Source: JBAYGJ01 sp041649335 (GTDB taxonomy: Bacteria > Patescibacteriota > Patescibacteriia > UBA10025 > JAHIVO01). From it: a DNA stretch of 60,657 nucleotides. This document shows positions 59,209 through 60,657 of this stretch, piece by piece. A program made the translations under genes and the position numbers. The first letter of the stretch is position 1, and each line of letters opens with the position of its first letter. Under the pieces are notes generated by a model that saw nothing but the letters and a program-made list of their open reading frames with translations, did not search any database and was not told the DNA's origin. The DNA lies in contig JBAZNF010000002.1 in assembly GCA_041649335.1 (NCBI GenBank), positions 1 through 60,657 of the forward strand. The letters are read 5' to 3'.

Positions 59209-59235
59209 GACTACGCTTCTACGAAGCTTCGTCAG
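59209..59235. repeat. Inverted repeat, left arm of GIY-YIG element
   Basis: 27 bp, matching the arm at 59500-59526 in 22 of 27 positions when inverted. Each arm also folds on itself: GCTTC-TAC-GAAGC here. It overlaps the stop codon and encodes the last residues (D-E-A-S) of the nuclease. Confidence 0.82.
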
Positions 59236-59470
59236 CTAAAATTCGTTTTTTTAGTACTGCTTCCCCAGACCCAGTCTTAAGATATTTTTCGAGTGCCCTG
59301 GCTCCTTTTTCGGTATGAACGCCAGTATGAAATACCAAGCGTACCGGTAGTTTACTTTTTGTACTTTGGGTAAGTCCGGATTGATGTTCAGCAACTCGTC
59401 GTTTAACACTATTCGTTGATCCGACATACAATGAATTGTCGCGACATTTTAGACCGTATACGTACCACAT
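59219..59470 (-). CDS. Small GIY-YIG nuclease-domain protein
   Basis: 83 residues, a single GIY-YIG domain: W-Y-V-Y-G-L (the GIY position), S-L-Y-V-G-S-T (YIG position), R-R-V-A-E-H with the catalytic Arg at about 24-29, then Y-L-K-T-G-S-G-E-A. The catalytic Glu of the family may be in L-E-K at about 61. Single-domain members are common in small genomes and related to UPF0213. Lies inside an inverted-repeat pair beside a tRNA, so it may be a mobile or selfish unit. Confidence 0.88.
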   Translation of the reverse strand: MWYVYGLKCRDNSLYVGSTNSVKRRVAEHQSGLTQSTKSKLPVRLVFHTGVHTEKGARALEKYLKTGSGEAVLKKRILADEAS

Positions 59471-59499
59471 AGTAATTACTCTATCTTACTTTGGCCTGA

Positions 59500-59526
59500 C
59501 AGACGAAGCTTTATTAAAGCGTAGTC
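59500..59526. repeat. Inverted repeat, right arm of GIY-YIG element
   Basis: 27 bp inverted relative to 59209-59235. Folds as GCTTTA-T-TAAAGC; the C:G pair of the left arm is T:A here, a compensatory change that keeps the small hairpin. Confidence 0.82.
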
Positions 59527-59529
59527 TGG

Positions 59530-59547
59530 CGGAGACGGGAGGATTCG
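59530..59547. repeat. 18-bp copy of tRNA-Ser 3' end (right)
   Basis: CGGAGACGGGAGGATTCG, identical to 59701-59718, covering the discriminator, acceptor 3' strand and part of the T arm of tRNA-Ser. Direct repeat of the gene end, as at integration sites. Confidence 0.85.
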
Positions 59548-59599
59548 GTCACGAATTAATTTCCTGACGGAAATTTTTTGCGACCCCGCCTCGCGGTGC

Positions 59600-59674
59600 T
59601 CGCCTTGCCCTGCGGGCAAACTCGCACATCGCTGCGGCTTTCTCATCCTCACGTCCCGCAAGTAGTTGCGGGAC
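59600..59674. repeat. Two small hairpins between element and tRNA
   Basis: TTGCCC-TGC-GGGCAA (59605-59619) and GTCCCGCAA-GTAG-TTGCGGGAC (59653-59674, 9-bp perfect stem). No coding sense; they may be part of the element or processing signals. On the minus strand no T-tract follows the larger hairpin. Confidence 0.65.
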
Positions 59675-59700
59675 TCCGTTCCTCATTCACGTTGTTCATT

Positions 59701-59787
59701 CGGAGACGGGAGGATTCGAACCTCCGAGACCCGTTAAGGTCTACTGGTTTTCGAAACCAGCGCGTTCAACCACTCTGCCACGTCTCC
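59701..59787 (-). tRNA. tRNA-Ser (anticodon CGA)
   Basis: Minus-strand cloverleaf: acceptor GGAGACG/CGTCTCC with discriminator G, D arm, anticodon stem CTGGT/ACCAG around loop TTCGAAA (anticodon CGA, decoding UCG), long variable arm (AGACC..GGTCT) as expected for serine, and T loop GGTTCGAATCC. CCA is not encoded. Confidence 0.95.
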
Positions 59788-59788
59788 A

Positions 59789-60325
59789 TTAGTGTTGGTA
59801 GATATATATCTTACTCGATGTATAAGGAACGTCAATGGTCTGCGCGGGCTGCCAAACGGGGATGGGGTAGCCGTAACATATGACCCGAGCGCCCGGTTTC
59901 AGCTGGCCCTGTAAGTATACACCGACTCGGGGCATCAGGCTCTGGATGAGGAAGCAGAATGCCACATCGGCTTTACCTAGGTCTGCTTTAAAAAAATTAC
60001 GCCAGTATACTTCAGACTTGGCTTTGTTTCGTCTAATATTTAGTAAAGCACGGAGGTAGGGGAATGGCGAGGCTTCGTAACCGATAGACTTGCATCCAAA
60101 CTTTTTTCCAACGGCAATGAGCACGTCAGCATCCCCGCAGCCCAGGTCATAGACAAGCTCATCTGGCCTGATGTTTATATTTTTTAAGATAGTGTCAATG
60201 GCGGCTGGCGGTGTTTTGACATAGGGCGCTTTATATATTAGAAGCAGGATCAGCCAGCTCAGAGCAAAAATAAAAGCGAGGATGGAACTGACCAGGAAGA
60301 GGATGGCGAGGATAAGAAGAATCAT
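59789..60325 (-). CDS. Membrane-anchored SAM-dependent methyltransferase (FAM173-like)
   Basis: 178 residues. An N-terminal double hydrophobic segment (1-32) then P-P-A-A-I-D-T-I-L-K, the SAM-binding motif V-Y-D-L-G-C-G-D-A-D-V-L-I-A at about 58-71 and G-Y-E-A-S-P with the acidic end of strand 2. This short, membrane-anchored layout recalls FAM173/ATPSCKMT-type lysine methyltransferases. The target is unknown. It ends one base from the tRNA gene start. Confidence 0.78.
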   Translation of the reverse strand: MILLILAILFLVSSILAFIFALSWLILLLIYKAPYVKTPPAAIDTILKNINIRPDELVYDLGCGDADVLIAVGKKFGCKSIGYEASPFPYLRALLNIRRNKAKSEVYWRNFFKADLGKADVAFCFLIQSLMPRVGVYLQGQLKPGARVICYGYPIPVWQPAQTIDVPYTSSKIYIYQH

Positions 60326-60402
60326 GAAGCGGGGTTTAGGAGTGGGGAGTTAGTTAAGAAGTGAGACGTGAGTAGGGGGCAGCGTTGGTGTTTGCGACGC
60401 GC

Positions 60403-60459
60403 GTATCGTTGGGGGTATGGTTTACGGCTTTTCGACAAGACCCCCAATGTCGCCGATAC
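60403..60459. repeat. Intergenic inverted repeat
   Basis: Outer GTATCG (60403-60408) / CGATAC (60454-60459) and inner TTGGGGGT (60409-60416) / ACCCCCAA (60440-60447), with TGTCGC bulged on one side. It lies between two minus-strand genes and could be a terminator without a T-tract, or a leader structure. Confidence 0.6.
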
Positions 60460-60473
60460 CACAACCGCAAATA

Positions 60474-60657
60474 TTAAAATAGTTTTTCTTGTTTGACCAC
60501 GTATTTTTTCCGCTCGGCCGCAGAAAAGACTTTCACGATGCCGTACTCGCCGTCGTATCCGGGCTCAACGGACATTTTTCCTTCACGGACGCGTTTAATG
60601 GCCTCGACAATGGTGTCGTCGGTGATTTGTTTCAGCTCGTCGATGGACAGGTTGATG
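60474..60657 (-). CDS. C-terminus of a probable endonuclease Q-type protein (5' end outside window)
   Basis: About 60 C-terminal residues are visible. V-E-P-G-Y-D-G-E-Y-G-I-V-K-V-F near the end resembles the tail of the PHP-domain family TIGR00375, some of which are endonuclease Q that nick DNA at deaminated bases; older annotations call it UvrD-like. The last residues K-Q-E-K-L-F match the Q-x-x-L-F form of sliding-clamp-binding peptides. Assignment rests on memory of this tail, so confidence is moderate. Confidence 0.5.
   Translation of the reverse strand, partial: INLSIDELKQITDDTIVEAIKRVREGKMSVEPGYDGEYGIVKVFSAAERKKYVVKQEKLF

Noticed and set aside
59530..59547. A second tRNA-Ser gene or pseudogene
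   Set aside because: Only 18 bases of the 3' end are present; the rest of a cloverleaf is missing.
59476..59661. A 61-residue protein gene between the GIY-YIG gene and the tRNA
   Set aside because: Arg/Pro-rich, no ribosome site, and made of the repeat arm, the tRNA-end copy and hairpins; treated as part of the repeat region.
59194..59718. A prophage or integrative element at the tRNA-Ser
   Set aside because: Direct repeats of the tRNA end exist, but there is no integrase and the interval is only about 0.5 kb; a small repeat-based unit fits better.
1..60657. CRISPR array, transposase, rRNA genes or a replication origin
   Set aside because: No regularly spaced repeats, no transposase-like protein, no rRNA-like sequence and no DnaA-box cluster were noticed.

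Overview
The window looks like a piece of a chromosome from an uncultivated, small-genome bacterium, most likely a member of the Candidate Phyla Radiation (Patescibacteria). This is inferred from gene content: paired glycogen synthases next to GH57 enzymes, small VirB2/TrbC-like pilin genes, a Cys-rich surface protein fused to such a pilin domain, a lone membrane-anchored solute-binding protein, a small GIY-YIG nuclease beside a tRNA gene, and long runs of tightly packed genes on one strand. Base composition is close to half GC. No rRNA, CRISPR array or transposase was seen.

Layout. 1-9.6 kb: a leftward operon yebC - ruvC - GH15 glucoamylase - glycogen synthase 2 - GH57 - GH57 (with a UVR motif) - APH-like kinase - glycogen synthase 1 - galT (cut by the window edge). 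It is driven by a strong promoter at about 9.6 kb and suggests an alpha-glucan storage or turnover module. 9.7-12.5 kb: thiol/metal genes (thioredoxin-CcdA fusion, ZIP transporter, DUF134 regulator, DUF5320 protein, encapsulated-ferritin-like protein). 12.6-20.3 kb: phosphoglucose/phosphomannose isomerase and four large membrane proteins of GT-C or DUF2079 type. 20.3-25.6 kb: leftward cell-surface operon galU - solute-binding protein - Cys-rich pilin fusion - two pilin-like proteins. 25.6-31.4 kb: CapA, a probable structured non-coding RNA (about 26.74-27.11 kb), PlsC, small transporters, Nudix, a DoxX-like protein, a membrane-fused spermidine synthase-like protein and CsaA. 31.4-35.3 kb: rightward genes (DEDD exonuclease, OPT transporter, two unknown or degenerate proteins), the last three with strong ribosome sites and strong terminators, possibly acquired.

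35.4-48.4 kb: leftward genes for DNA repair (cysteine-free MutY-like), a glycosyltransferase, a MacB/FtsX-type ABC exporter, Nudix, MsrB, YfiH-like, PanD, CREST and PlsC lipid-type proteins, an FG-GAP surface protein, MsrA and an M50-like protease. 48.5-59.2 kb: leftward redox and stress genes (cupins, nitroreductase, UMPH-1-type nucleotidase, rubrerythrin, HD protein, MscL, DUF523-like, FAD oxidoreductase, GNAT, NADAR, flavodoxin, aldo/keto reductase, TauE/SafE exporter). 59.2-60.7 kb: GIY-YIG nuclease inside an inverted-repeat element with copies of the tRNA-Ser 3' end around it, tRNA-Ser(CGA), a membrane-anchored methyltransferase, and the C-terminus of a probable endonuclease Q-type protein.

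The most interesting signals are the 360-nt structured RNA candidate, the pilin/Cys-repeat locus with a perfect consensus promoter, the GIY-YIG/tRNA element with compensatory hairpin changes, an orphan encapsulated-ferritin gene with an operator-like palindrome on its -10 box, and a recurring leaderless-promoter layout with the start codon at the expected +1.
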